Below are positions 8,068-15,490 of a DNA stretch of 47,297 bases, piece after piece. This DNA is from a virus. The notes beneath the pieces were generated by a model that saw only the letters and a program-made list of their open reading frames with translations, was not told where the DNA came from and did not search any database. Made by a program: the position numbers and the translations under genes. Positions within the stretch are counted from its first letter, which is position 1, and each line of letters starts with the position of its first letter. The stretch is taken from IMG/VR virus record IMGVR_UViG_3300050821_005224, positions 1 to 47,297 of that record; one strand, written 5' to 3'.

Positions 8068-8102
8068 CGGCGGATTGGCAGAAATGTCTTTCCGCCGTTT
8101 TT
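8068..8102 (+). terminator. Rho-independent terminator after the 258-aa gene
   Basis: CGGCGGA (8068-8074) pairs perfectly with TCCGCCG (8091-8097), followed directly by five T residues (8098-8102). It lies 24 bases past the stop codon at 8043. As it sits inside the early block, it must either be partial or separate two transcription units. Confidence 0.8.
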
Positions 8103-8120
8103 GTAAGGAGATTACAGTAG

Positions 8121-8420
8121 ATGCCTAATGAAAAATACTGTATAAACTGTCATTGGAGTAAATTAATTGGAAATTTTAATACTGCTAGTAGTTTTATATG
8201 TTGTGAACCAAGATTTATGTACACTGAAAAATCTCCTGTAACAGGGAATTATGAACCTATAGTCACTATAACTTGTATAGAGGCACGAGCAACAGAAAGA
8301 TATTGTAGTAAAGAAGGTAAATGGTTTATGTCCATAGCAGAATGGTTAGCCAAATTGCAAAAAGAAGATCCTGCTAGTGCTACAAAGAGATTAAGTAAAA
8401 TTACGGTAGATGATCTTTAG
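8121..8420 (+). CDS. small cysteine-rich (zinc-ribbon-like) protein
   Basis: A 99-residue protein beginning YCINCHWSK, with further Cys at about 28-29, 52 and 63 and a YCSKEGKWF motif. This CxxC...C...C-(x)n-GKWF arrangement is common in small phage proteins of unknown function and probably binds zinc. The tail ends ITVDDL, like two neighbouring early proteins. AAGGAG at 8105-8110 is the ribosome binding site. A 7-bp inverted repeat (8113-8119 with 8136-8142) encloses the start codon. Confidence 0.65.
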   Translation: MPNEKYCINCHWSKLIGNFNTASSFICCEPRFMYTEKSPVTGNYEPIVTITCIEARATERYCSKEGKWFMSIAEWLAKLQKEDPASATKRLSKITVDDL

Positions 8421-8428
8421 ATAGTAAA

Positions 8429-8779
8429 ATGAGTAATATCATTTCTTTAGTAGATATCTTAAATGACGATAGTCTTGAAGATGAGGATCAAGAACAAGAA
8501 CAAGAACAACAAGTATCTGCTAGACAAATTTATGAACTTCTTTTCGCTGGTAAGAAACTTCAAATGCACTTTTCTACTATTGGAAAAGTTAGATCCTTCT
8601 CTACTCGAATTTACAAACTTAAGAAATCTCAAGAAGAACAACTTGTCGGTTGTGGATTTATGAAAGAAGAGGATAGGAATAGTTTTAAAATAGAATATGA
8701 TGAGGAGAAGAAGTTAGCTACTTTTTCTTTCGTAGTTAAAAAACCACTTAAAAGATATGTTGTTGAAATTGTCGAATAG
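8429..8779 (+). CDS. small acidic/basic hypothetical protein
   Basis: A 116-residue protein with an acidic Asp/Glu/Gln run at residues 11-28 and a basic alpha/beta region (RQIYELLFAGKKL to VVKKPLKRYVVEIVE). The start codon lies in a 6-bp hairpin (AAATGA with TCATTT). Its C-terminal half resembles the next protein in spacing of hydrophobic and basic residues, so the two may be distant tandem paralogues. Function unknown. Confidence 0.55.
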   Translation: MSNIISLVDILNDDSLEDEDQEQEQEQQVSARQIYELLFAGKKLQMHFSTIGKVRSFSTRIYKLKKSQEEQLVGCGFMKEEDRNSFKIEYDEEKKLATFSFVVKKPLKRYVVEIVE

Positions 8780-9029
8780 AATTAATGGCTTCAAAAGTCA
8801 ATATGATCCAGTTTGGTTTAATTTGAAAAGAGATAAAACAGTAAAGCTGCGCGTGCCACTTCAATTTGTTGATAGAGTTAAGAAAGCTATTATTAAACGA
8901 AAAGAGAAAGATAAAGTATTCAAGTTTGAAACTCAAGATAATCCACCGAGAATAGTAACAGTGTATAATCATAGTACAGAAGTATTAGTTTTCACATTGA
9001 AGTACGGAACGACAGAAGAGGATTTGTAG
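8757..9029 (+). CDS. small basic hypothetical protein with TTEEDL tail
   Basis: A 90-residue protein overlapping the previous gene by 23 bases. The ribosome binding site is weak and the start uncertain. Basic in the middle (VDRVKKAIIKRKEKDKVFKF), then a strand-rich end (RIVTVYNHSTEVLVFTLKYG) and the tail TTEEDL. It may be paralogous to its upstream neighbour. Function unknown. Confidence 0.5.
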   Translation: MLLKLSNRINGFKSQYDPVWFNLKRDKTVKLRVPLQFVDRVKKAIIKRKEKDKVFKFETQDNPPRIVTVYNHSTEVLVFTLKYGTTEEDL

Positions 9030-9030
9030 G

Positions 9031-9498
9031 ATGGCTACTAGAATAATTTGGAGTAAATGTAGACACAATCATACTGAATGTCAATGTGGTACTTTTCATC
9101 CTATCGAAATAGAGATAGAAGAAGTTATATCCGACAAAACTAATCCTAAAGACCTTCTTGGAGTTAAAAAAGTCCCATTTCGATTTGTTCCTCCAATTAT
9201 TATGATTTACGCTAGTAAAGTATTTGAACTTGGGGCGAAGAAATATGGTCAAATGAATTGGAGAGAAAAAGATGTTAGACTTTCTATCTACATTGAAGCT
9301 GCGCAAAGACATTTATTTGCAATGCAGGATGGAGAGTTTGTAGATAAAGAAAGTGATATGCCCCATGCAGCTCATGTAATTGCATGTATGGGGATTATAC
9401 TTGATGCAGATAGTTTGAACAAGTTAGTAAATGATCTTCCAATTTCTGGAAAAGCGGCAATTGTAATGGATTTGTTGGATAGAAGTAAGAAGGAGTAG
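9031..9498 (+). CDS. putative dATP/dGTP diphosphohydrolase-like protein
   Basis: A 155-residue protein. DLLGVKKVPFRFVPP followed by FELGAKKYGQMNWREKD, then AAQRHLFAMQDGEFVDKESDMPHAAHVIACM, matches the DUF5664 (dGTP diphosphohydrolase N-terminal) family of phages. Members have the metal-binding helices of all-alpha NTP pyrophosphohydrolases and are thought to trim dNTP pools. The extra N-terminus carries two Cys and several His (CRHNHTECQCGTFH), a possible metal site. Together with the MazG-like gene at 16804, the phage has two pool-modifying enzymes. Confidence 0.75.
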   Translation: MATRIIWSKCRHNHTECQCGTFHPIEIEIEEVISDKTNPKDLLGVKKVPFRFVPPIIMIYASKVFELGAKKYGQMNWREKDVRLSIYIEAAQRHLFAMQDGEFVDKESDMPHAAHVIACMGIILDADSLNKLVNDLPISGKAAIVMDLLDRSKKE

Positions 9499-9505
9499 AA
9501 GTAAA

Positions 9506-9805
9506 ATGACTGATATCCAATCTGCTCCTCTATCTAATATTGACCAATTAGCGGAAAAGTTACTAGAACTTCAGCGGCGACTTCAACAACAACAACCTAA
9601 CTATGAACAACTTCTTCAAATTATCCATCGAGAACTTCAGAAAGATGAAAATATGGTTCATCTTTTGAGCGATGAACAAGTTGGAACTATAGTAGCAGGA
9701 TTGAGTAAGAAGAAAGGAATAGTTATTGCAGAAATGGCGAAAACAGCAAGTGGGAAGGTTAAGGAAAATAAGAGATTGGCGGCCGTTACAGTGGAGGATT
9801 TGTGA
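9506..9805 (+). CDS. small helical protein with TVEDL tail
   Basis: A 99-residue protein, strongly helical with a Gln-rich stretch (LQRRLQQQQPNYEQLLQ) suggesting a coiled coil. It ends KRLAAVTVEDL, the same type of tail as the Cys-rich protein at 8121. The ribosome binding site is AAGGAG. It overlaps the next gene by one base (TGATG). Function unknown. Confidence 0.55.
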   Translation: MTDIQSAPLSNIDQLAEKLLELQRRLQQQQPNYEQLLQIIHRELQKDENMVHLLSDEQVGTIVAGLSKKKGIVIAEMAKTASGKVKENKRLAAVTVEDL

Positions 9806-10008
9806 TGTCTGATCCATTTGTTGTTTTCAAGAATAAAGATGGTACATATAATGGAGTAGAGATGTTAGCTCAATTAACAAGACTATCTCATAAAGAGATA
9901 TATTGGACGTTTATGAGATTGAAGCAATTAATCCATATTGAGCATAAATCTCTTGAAGAGGCAAAAAAGATAGTAAAGCAAGAAGTTAAATTGGAGCCTT
10001 GGAAGTGA
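9805..10008 (+). CDS. small hypothetical protein
   Basis: A 67-residue protein. I choose ATG 9805, in a TGATG overlap with the previous stop and with GGAGG at 9793-9797; a GTG at 9802 is also in frame. It contains GTYNGVEMLAQLTRLSHKEI, which could form a small winged or helix-turn-helix-like unit, but this is weak. It overlaps the nuclease gene by 4 bases. Confidence 0.5.
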   Translation: MSDPFVVFKNKDGTYNGVEMLAQLTRLSHKEIYWTFMRLKQLIHIEHKSLEEAKKIVKQEVKLEPWK

Positions 10009-10976
10009 CTATTATTCATCCCAACCTTAAACTTCTATCTGACTCCTCAGATAAACTTCTCCATTCTTGTCCTAGGAAATATGAACTATATAAACTTCTT
10101 CTTCAACCAGAGTTTGATAGTGAAGAAGCTACTGAACAAAGAGAAGATACACATTTATCATTTGGAACTCTTGTCGGTTATGGTGTTCAGCGTTATCTTA
10201 CTCATTTAGATCTTAATCGTGCTCAAGTAGAAATGTTAGCGAAGTGGCCGCGCGAACTTGATGCAGATTTGGAGAGTAAAAGTAAGAAGTCATTTTGGCA
10301 TGCATTGATAGCGTTAGATAACTTCCCATTCTTTTTTCAAGAAGAATATCCAGATTGCCAACTTTATCGTATGGATTTAAGTAAATTGGATCCTCAAAAT
10401 GAGCCAGCCACTGAACTAGGCTACATTGTCGATTGTGGAGAGGGTTTCTACGATCGGGGATTTATTGATGCTGTACTCATTAATACTAAACATAATATAT
10501 TAATCACTATTGATTGTAAAACAACTAGTGGAAGAAATCCTCATGAAGCAGCTTATCAAAATCTCTCTCAAGTTCTCGGTTATAGTTTAGTTCTAGATAC
10601 TATTACTTCTTCTCTTGATAATTTTAATTCTTCGTTTAATGCAGATTACATAGTTTGGTCATCTACAGGAATGGAATGGAAAAAGTTTTCTTTTCCAAAG
10701 AGCCGTCTTCAGAGAAGTTTGTGGATTAAGAATAAACTCCTAACTATGAAACATATAGCTGAGTATAGTGAAGAAAATTACTTTCCAATGTATGGAGAAA
10801 GTTGTTTCTCTTATTTTAAACTTTGTCAATATTTTGGTGTTTGTGAATTGAAAAATGAATATTGGTTTCCTAGAGGGGTAGAAAGTATTCCAGTTAAAGT
10901 TGATGATTTATCTCGGTATCAGTTTCATTTCAAGTTAGAAGATATCATTGAAGCACAGTTGGCGATGGAGGGTTAG
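10005..10976 (+). CDS. PD-(D/E)XK nuclease, Cas4/RecB-like
   Basis: A 323-residue protein. The GTG start at 10005 is chosen because GGAG at 9993-9996 fits it better than the TTG at 9999. The nuclease core is GFIDAVL (Asp155), then ITIDCKTT (Asp170-x-Lys172) and a QNLSQVLGYS helix, the RecB/Cas4 order. One Cys near the N-terminus (SCPRKYEL, Cys22) and three near the C-terminus (about 267, 274 and 280) could bind an iron-sulfur cluster as in Cas4/AddB. It sits directly upstream of the RecA/Sak4-like ATPase and polymerase, fitting a recombination exonuclease role. Confidence 0.85.
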   Translation: MTIIHPNLKLLSDSSDKLLHSCPRKYELYKLLLQPEFDSEEATEQREDTHLSFGTLVGYGVQRYLTHLDLNRAQVEMLAKWPRELDADLESKSKKSFWHALIALDNFPFFFQEEYPDCQLYRMDLSKLDPQNEPATELGYIVDCGEGFYDRGFIDAVLINTKHNILITIDCKTTSGRNPHEAAYQNLSQVLGYSLVLDTITSSLDNFNSSFNADYIVWSSTGMEWKKFSFPKSRLQRSLWIKNKLLTMKHIAEYSEENYFPMYGESCFSYFKLCQYFGVCELKNEYWFPRGVESIPVKVDDLSRYQFHFKLEDIIEAQLAMEG

Positions 10977-10978
10977 TT

Positions 10979-11323
10979 TTGGCTACTCCTATAACTTTAG
11001 AGCAAAAAAGACAGTTACTAAAAGAATTTGAGGAATTTCTTGATAAATTACTATTTTGGCCAATTAAACCAATTCCGGCTCAATTTCAAGGTATAGGATT
11101 AGTTAGGCAATCTTGCCAAGTGAAGGAGAAAGGAAATGCTATGCCTGTTACCGCTTGGGCTACTCTATTTGTCAATCTCATTGCTCATTCTGGCGCTACT
11201 GTTGCTGACGTCCAGGCAACAGTTGCAAAGGTCCAAAATGACCACGGTAATCTACCTCAAGAAGCGATTGATGCCGCGGCAGGTCTTGCTAAGACAATGG
11301 AAGACCTACTCGCTGGCATCTAA
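10979..11323 (+). CDS. small early protein with a likely internal start
   Basis: A 114-residue protein starting at TTG 10979, supported by GGAGG at 10967-10971. A second in-frame ATG at 11141, preceded by AAGGAGAAAGGAA, would give a 60-residue product. From that point the codons become C/G-richer. The short form (MPVTAWATLF to MEDLLAGI) is helical, and its tail resembles other early proteins. The N-terminal part may be a separate module or a fusion. Function unknown. Confidence 0.55.
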   Translation: MATPITLEQKRQLLKEFEEFLDKLLFWPIKPIPAQFQGIGLVRQSCQVKEKGNAMPVTAWATLFVNLIAHSGATVADVQATVAKVQNDHGNLPQEAIDAAAGLAKTMEDLLAGI

Positions 11324-11348
11324 CTGCATCTGAGAAGAATGAAATGAT

Positions 11349-11399
11349 TTGCCGAGCAGGAGTATTGAAATGAAAGCTTCTCAAGAAACTGCTCGGCAA
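11349..11399 (+). promoter_or_regulatory. inverted repeat enclosing the start of the ATPase gene
   Basis: TTGCCGAGCAG (11349-11359) and CTGCTCGGCAA (11389-11399) are perfect 11-bp arms. The 29-base loop contains most of the ribosome binding site and the ATG at 11370. The arms are G+C-rich relative to their surroundings, and the right arm codes for Ala-Arg-Gln. Likely RNA hairpin controlling translation. Confidence 0.6.
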
Positions 11400-12398
11400 G
11401 TTAATCATATTCTAATCCAAGGAGAACCTCTTACAGGAAAATCTACTCTTGCTTCTAAAATGGCAGAATTGGGATGGAATTTAATTTGGTTCTCAATGGA
11501 TGGAAATCATTCTATTCTATCTAAACTAAGCAAAGCCGCACAAGATAGAGTAACTTTAATCCGTCTTCCAGATACTAGAGAATTCCCTATCGCCGCGGAT
11601 GTTATTAGAAAAGTTAGTAAATATCCTCTTGAAGATTGTAATATCTGTGATAATCATGGAATGGTTAATTGCTCAGTTTGTCAGAAAGTTAATCTACCTT
11701 TTGAGTTAATAAATTTGGGGCGCTTGCCGCAGAATACTATAGTAGTATGGGATAATTTATCTCAACTATCTGATAGTTTTATTAATCTTATTACAAAAAA
11801 TAAGCCAGTAGATTATAAACTCCAATTAGACGATTGGGGAAGTCTTCGTTTCCATATGATGGATATCCTGAATAGAATTAAAGTTGCTCCTTATAACTTG
11901 ATCTGTATAAGTCATAGTATTGAAGCGTTAGATGAAGCAGGAAATAAGAAACTTATGCCAATGGTTGGAAGTGCGGAATTTAGTAGGAAAGTAGCAGGAT
12001 ATTTTGATGATGTTATTTTCCTTTCGCTCAGTAATAATAAACACAGACAAGGAAGTAGTACAACTTATACCCATCAAGCAGTTGTAGGGAGTAGAAGAGA
12101 TATTAAAATTGAGGACATGAAAGAGCCAAGTTTAGCACCATTCTTTAACTGGATTGAGCCTACTATAGTAGAAAACAAGGAAAAGGAGAAAGAAGATGTG
12201 GGATCGGGAAAATCTGACAACATTATTCCTATTCCTTCTAGGACTATTAATAGCGATAGTAGTTTGGAGTCTAGTAGACTATCTTCAGACACAATAGTTG
12301 CTCATAGGGGGGAAGAGGCAGTAAAAGTAGAGGAGAAAGAAGATCCAATTGCTAAAGCAAAAGCTATGCTGGCTAAGATGAGAGGAGGAAAGAGGTAA
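11370..12398 (+). CDS. RecA/Sak4-like ATPase (recombinase)
   Basis: A 342-residue protein starting at ATG 11370 after CAGGAG. Walker A GEPLTGKST is at residues 18-26 and a Walker B-like strand TIVVWDNLSQ at 123-132. This order and the following SLRFHMMDILNRIK helix fit the phage AAA_24/Sak4 recombinase group. A CxxC-x7-CxxC zinc-knuckle insertion (Cys 90, 93, 101, 104) lies between the two motifs. The C-terminal 80 residues are charged and end AKAMLAKMRGGKR. It probably anneals or exchanges strands with the nuclease and SSB candidates nearby. An 11-bp hairpin surrounds its start codon. Confidence 0.8.
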   Translation: MKASQETARQVNHILIQGEPLTGKSTLASKMAELGWNLIWFSMDGNHSILSKLSKAAQDRVTLIRLPDTREFPIAADVIRKVSKYPLEDCNICDNHGMVNCSVCQKVNLPFELINLGRLPQNTIVVWDNLSQLSDSFINLITKNKPVDYKLQLDDWGSLRFHMMDILNRIKVAPYNLICISHSIEALDEAGNKKLMPMVGSAEFSRKVAGYFDDVIFLSLSNNKHRQGSSTTYTHQAVVGSRRDIKIEDMKEPSLAPFFNWIEPTIVENKEKEKEDVGSGKSDNIIPIPSRTINSDSSLESSRLSSDTIVAHRGEEAVKVEEKEDPIAKAKAMLAKMRGGKR

Positions 12399-12400
12399 TT

Positions 12401-12694
12401 ATGTCTAATTCCACTAAATCCTCCTTCCAGCAACAAGCTGAATATAATAAAAGAACTATTCAAACTTCTATTGAACTATACATGGGAACTATATTTCAAA
12501 TTACCACAAGCGCTCTTGAACTTATGAAATACCAAGAAGATGAATTAGCTCTTCTGCGCGAATTAGAGTATAAAGTACGTCATCTAGAATTAGATCTAGA
12601 CTCCTGGCCGCCAATTAGAGATTCTTTAGATGCTTTACGTTCCCAGCATCAAACATCTACAACTCAGGTAATGGGAGTATCTAAAAATGACTGA
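12401..12694 (+). CDS. small coiled-coil hypothetical protein
   Basis: A 97-residue protein with a strong site AGGAGGA upstream. It is helical, with leucine spacing around LALLRELEYKVRHLELDLDSW. TCCTCCT inside codons 7-9 (12419-12425) is complementary to the AGGAGGA site (12383-12389). It overlaps the SSB candidate by 8 bases. It may be a partner of recombination proteins; no family recognised. Confidence 0.6.
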   Translation: MSNSTKSSFQQQAEYNKRTIQTSIELYMGTIFQITTSALELMKYQEDELALLRELEYKVRHLELDLDSWPPIRDSLDALRSQHQTSTTQVMGVSKND

Positions 12695-13133
12695 CCATCC
12701 GAAGTTTGATCTAGACAACTCTACTCTCGATGATATTGAAGATCTTCCATCTTTCCTCACTTTTCCCGACGGCGCCTATCTCTGTCTCCTTCATGAAGGT
12801 TTTGAAGAAAAGGAGATTAACGAGAAGCAGGCTGTTTCTATTCCCATGACATTGAAGCAGATTATGGAATGCTCTGCTCCAGATGAAGAGAAGCCAAAGG
12901 AAGGAGATATCTGTAATACAGCCTACATGTTGGACAATGAGACTGGACGCGGTTTCTTGAAGGAGAGACTGAAGGAGATTAGTAGTGGGCTTAATCTTCC
13001 AAAGTCAGCAACGACTAGGGAGATTATGAAGGCCGCGAAGGGAGTTACAGTTCTTGCGATTTTGAAAAGGACTACTGATAAGGTAGATAAGGATAAGCAT
13101 TATCAGAAGATTGTGAAATTGGCAGTTACCTAA
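12687..13133 (+). CDS. putative single-stranded DNA-binding protein
   Basis: A 148-residue protein. The order is: acidic N-terminus; LPSFLTFPDGAYLC and ISIPMTLKQIMEC-like strands; GDICNTAYMLDNETGRGFLKE; KAAKGVTVLAILKRTTDK; and YQKIVKLAV. It matches my recollection of an OB-fold-like family found next to Sak4 ATPases and polymerases in environmental phages. Codon use is C/G-richer than in neighbours, consistent with an abundant DNA-coating protein. The identification rests on context and a remembered pattern, so it is tentative. Confidence 0.5.
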   Translation: MTDHPKFDLDNSTLDDIEDLPSFLTFPDGAYLCLLHEGFEEKEINEKQAVSIPMTLKQIMECSAPDEEKPKEGDICNTAYMLDNETGRGFLKERLKEISSGLNLPKSATTREIMKAAKGVTVLAILKRTTDKVDKDKHYQKIVKLAVT

Positions 13134-13147
13134 CTTTTTCGCGCCAC

Positions 13148-13212
13148 GATAAGGATCATCTAAATGGGTATTGATGTTCTATTCCATCATACTTTTGAAG
13201 ATGATCCTTATC
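13148..13212 (+). promoter_or_regulatory. 14-bp inverted repeat over the polymerase RBS and start
   Basis: GATAAGGATCATCT (13148-13161) and AGATGATCCTTATC (13199-13212) are perfect 14-bp arms. The left arm contains the ribosome binding site AAGGAT; the 37-base loop contains the ATG at 13164; the right arm lies in codons 12-17. A small inner hairpin (TGATG with CATCA, 8-base loop, 13172-13189) fits inside the loop. T4 DNA polymerase is known to repress its own translation by binding a hairpin over its ribosome binding site, so autoregulation is a plausible role here. Confidence 0.65.
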
Positions 13213-15488
13213 TTGCTTATCTGAAGGAAGTGTTTAGAAAATTTGGAAGTAGTGTAGGAAGTGTTCATTTAACCAATCTGGTGCCAGAAGTTTCTGTTCT
13301 TGAAGTCGCATTAAAGGCAAAGGAAAAGAATTGTAAATATGTTATTACAACTTCAGAAAAATTACTCGGAATGTTGGTAGGAGATATTGGTAGAAAGAAG
13401 CCAAGTATAGATAACTATGCTGGTAGTTTATTTAAGAAATATGATCTTGAATGGTTAATAGTTCATCCCGTGAAACAGCTAGTAACTGTAGCGTATGGAG
13501 GATTTCTTTATGAGCGATACTTCAGTAAAATCTTCTCTAGCTCCAAATGGTTGTCAGTTCCTAACTTCTTATGGAATTTGTATTCTAGGGAGGCCGTCTT
13601 CCAGAGGAGTGTGTACGATCTGTTCAAAGTTTCCCAATTTATCAGTATCGACATCGAAACAATCGAAGATGATCCCGATAGATCTATTAGTTGTATTGGG
13701 TTCACAGGGGTTAGGTTCGATTTATTTCGAAAATCCTATTCAGCCTTTACAGTTGTTGTCCCACTTACAGACAGTGACGCCGTTAGCTTTGCACGAACCA
13801 TCTGCAGGTTGCCAGTTGCTAAGCTTTTTCAAAATGGAAAATATGACAACGCCTATCTTCTCCGCTATAGTATCGAAGTCATTAACTGGTCATACGATAC
13901 AGCGCATTTGTTCCACTCTTGGTATTCAGAACTGCCTAAAGATTTAGGAAGCATAACAGCATTTTGTGTTAGAGATTATGTATATCATAAGGATATGGCC
14001 AGGAATGCTACTTCTCTAGAAGAATATTATGAATATAACGCGCGAGATTGCTATTATACTGCGATGAGTTTTATAGCTCTAATAAATGAAATGCCGCAGT
14101 GGGCAATGGAGAATTATTATCAAGAATTTCCATTAGTTTTTCCCTGTCTCTTAGCAGAACTTACTGGGATTAGGCAAGATGAAGAAAGAAGATTGCAACT
14201 CGAGAATATATTGGATAAAAAGATTGATAAAGAAGAGTCTGCAATACGTATTATGGTTAATAACCCATTTTATAACTCTAATAGTTCTCAGCAAACTGTT
14301 CGCTTACTTGCAGTTTTGGGCTGTGGTGATATTACTTCATCTGATGTTATATCAATGGATAAAGCTAAAGCAAGACATCCTCTTAATAAAAAAATTCTAG
14401 GTCGTATTCAGAAATTCCGAGAAGATAGAAAACTAAACTCAACTTATATTGGTAAAGAAGCATCTTGGTGCGGCCGAATTTTTTACCAACTTAATCCTCA
14501 TGGAACAGATACAGGTAGGTTAGCTAGTAAACAAAGTAACTTTTGGTGCGGTTTGCAAATTCATAATATTCCAGTAGATGAAGGTGGCGCGAATAGTGAA
14601 GATAAATTGGCGATTAGTGTAAAGTCTACTTTAGTCGCTGATGAAGGTTTCTATATTGGAGAATGTGATTACTCTCAGGCAGAAACATTTGATACAGCTT
14701 ATCTTAGCGGAGATATTAAACTTTTGGAGGCAATAAATGATAGATCTAAAGATTTTCACGGGCGTAACGCTAGTGAGTTTTTCGGTATTCCTTATGATAG
14801 GATTGTGCATACTGTGGCCGACGAAAAAGGATTGTTTATCCACAAAACTTTGGACAAGCATATCCGTAATTTGTCTAAGCGTACAAATCATGGGGCTAAT
14901 TATAATATGGGTCCTAATGTTCTCTTAAATACTATGGGAATAGAAAATGTTATGCGCGCGAAAGTTCTACTTAAACTTCCCAAACATTATTCTCTCCTCC
15001 AGGTATGTCAATATCTTCTTAACCAATTTGACCGTACCTATCCTGTAGTTAGAGGAAGTTACCACGAATATATTAAAACTACAGTGGCAAGTGTCAGAAG
15101 ATTGGTTGGTCCTACTGGATGGACAAGATATTGTTTTCAAAATCCCCAGACAAACAAGCATGCACTCAACGCTTATGTTGCGCATCCCAGTCAATCACTC
15201 AATGCTATGTGTCTTAATCGTGCATGGCGAGATATCTTCAACACAATCTGGCGAAACAATACTATTACCTTCAAACTCTGTGCTCAAATACATGACTCCA
15301 TACTGTTTCAATACAGAAGAGGCCAGGAAGATTTGGCTTGGCAAGTTGCTAAAATAATGGAGCGATCAGCTAATATAGATGTAACTGATAGTTTTAATAT
15401 AACTCGTCGTATGAAAATTCCAACTGACTTAAAAGGTAATGCTGTCCGTTGGAGTGATATAGAAGAGTTACATGAAGTTGCCGCGTAA
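13164..15488 (+). CDS. family A DNA polymerase with 3'-5' exonuclease
   Basis: A 774-residue replicative polymerase. Exonuclease motifs: DIET (Asp163, Glu165), QNGKYDNA (Asp228) and YNARD (Asp295). Polymerase: TDTGRL near 448-453, motif A CDYSQAETFDTAYLSGD (Asp502), motif B KRTNHGANYNMGP (from Lys572) and motif C QIHDS (His710, Asp711). Motif A has AET where the usual form is IEL/IER-like, with Glu507 kept; motif B is the phage-type NYxMGP. The extra 150-residue N-terminus is unassigned. It is the central enzyme of the early block and is followed after 2 bases by a DUF3987 ATPase. A 14-bp inverted repeat covers its ribosome binding site. Confidence 0.95.
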   Translation: MGIDVLFHHTFEDDPYLAYLKEVFRKFGSSVGSVHLTNLVPEVSVLEVALKAKEKNCKYVITTSEKLLGMLVGDIGRKKPSIDNYAGSLFKKYDLEWLIVHPVKQLVTVAYGGFLYERYFSKIFSSSKWLSVPNFLWNLYSREAVFQRSVYDLFKVSQFISIDIETIEDDPDRSISCIGFTGVRFDLFRKSYSAFTVVVPLTDSDAVSFARTICRLPVAKLFQNGKYDNAYLLRYSIEVINWSYDTAHLFHSWYSELPKDLGSITAFCVRDYVYHKDMARNATSLEEYYEYNARDCYYTAMSFIALINEMPQWAMENYYQEFPLVFPCLLAELTGIRQDEERRLQLENILDKKIDKEESAIRIMVNNPFYNSNSSQQTVRLLAVLGCGDITSSDVISMDKAKARHPLNKKILGRIQKFREDRKLNSTYIGKEASWCGRIFYQLNPHGTDTGRLASKQSNFWCGLQIHNIPVDEGGANSEDKLAISVKSTLVADEGFYIGECDYSQAETFDTAYLSGDIKLLEAINDRSKDFHGRNASEFFGIPYDRIVHTVADEKGLFIHKTLDKHIRNLSKRTNHGANYNMGPNVLLNTMGIENVMRAKVLLKLPKHYSLLQVCQYLLNQFDRTYPVVRGSYHEYIKTTVASVRRLVGPTGWTRYCFQNPQTNKHALNAYVAHPSQSLNAMCLNRAWRDIFNTIWRNNTITFKLCAQIHDSILFQYRRGQEDLAWQVAKIMERSANIDVTDSFNITRRMKIPTDLKGNAVRWSDIEELHEVAA

Positions 15489-15490
15489 AA

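Noticed and set aside
13495-13947. 150-residue frame inside the polymerase gene
   Set aside because: It is out of frame with conserved polymerase motifs and has no independent support.
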